Positions 6,324 through 6,352 of a stretch of DNA of 6,352 nucleotides are shown here, piece after piece. The notes beneath the pieces were generated by a model that saw nothing but the letters and a program-made list of their open reading frames with translations, did no database searches and was not told the origin of the DNA. Every line of letters starts with the position of its first letter. The first letter of the stretch is position 1. Made by a program: the position numbers and the translations under genes. The DNA comes from Bacillota bacterium. GTDB lineage: Bacteria > Bacillota > Clostridia > Acetivibrionales > DSM-1351. The stretch covers positions 1 to 6,352 of the forward strand of contig JAEYNI010000372.1 in NCBI GenBank assembly GCA_023412635.1, given 5' to 3'.

Positions 6324-6352
6324 ATGACTGATGAGGAACTAAAAAAGTTGCA
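6324..6352 (+). CDS. Start of an unidentified plus-strand reading frame, cut by the right edge (possible transposase)
   Basis: The frame opens ATG at 6324 and reads MTDEELKKL before the window ends; the next codon begins CA and encodes His or Gln. An in-frame ATG at 6312 is possible but would touch the AGGG ribosome binding site (6307-6310), so 6324, with a 13-nt gap, is the better though loosely spaced choice. It is divergent to the CLC gene. Nine charged residues cannot identify a family. The flanking direct repeats and the ribosome-site-blocking inverted repeat suggest the first gene of an insertion sequence; ISNCY/IS481-like or IS21-like transposases would be my first candidates, from a memory of similar openings and ends only. 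A small regulator is the main alternative. Confidence 0.45.

Noticed and set aside
1..6352. CRISPR array, tRNA or rRNA genes, toxin-antitoxin pair or defence system
   Set aside because: No array of regular repeats, no cloverleaf-type sequence and no gene of those families seen; all complete genes are well-known transport, amino-acid or RNA-remodelling families.

Overview
The window looks like ordinary chromosome from a low-GC, spore-forming Firmicute, most likely a clostridium. The supporting signs are very AT-rich intergenic DNA, GGAGG-type ribosome binding sites, rho-independent terminators, a candidate Spo0A-type promoter, and the character of the proteins. A Ruminiclostridium-like host is my impression from memory, not something the sequence proves.

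Layout: every complete gene is on the minus strand, so transcription runs from right to left. From the right: a CLC-type H+/Cl- antiporter with a C-terminal RCK_C (TrkA-C) domain (4524-6113); a PLP-dependent threonine aldolase family enzyme (3263-4312); a DEAD-box RNA helicase of the DbpA/YxiN type (1804-3249), only 13 nt downstream of the aldolase stop and probably in its transcript; a strong terminator (1751-1791); an OFA-family MFS transporter (355-1602); another strong terminator (283-342); and, cut by the left edge, the first 32 codons of a membrane protein (1-96). That last gene has its own ribosome binding site and a possible Spo0A-controlled promoter.

At the right edge a plus-strand reading frame begins (6324 to the end). 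It is preceded by two near-identical 14-bp direct repeats and by an inverted repeat whose right arm covers its ribosome binding site. This arrangement is suggestive of the left end of an insertion sequence, but only nine codons are visible and no family can be assigned.

The genes do not form one pathway. Two are membrane carriers (chloride/proton and a small carboxylate or similar), one is an amino-acid lyase and one a ribosome-assembly-type helicase. They fall into at least three transcription units divided by the two terminators. I see no CRISPR array, rRNA, tRNA, toxin-antitoxin pair, defence cassette or biosynthetic cluster. The parts most worth a second look are the two edges, not the four complete genes.
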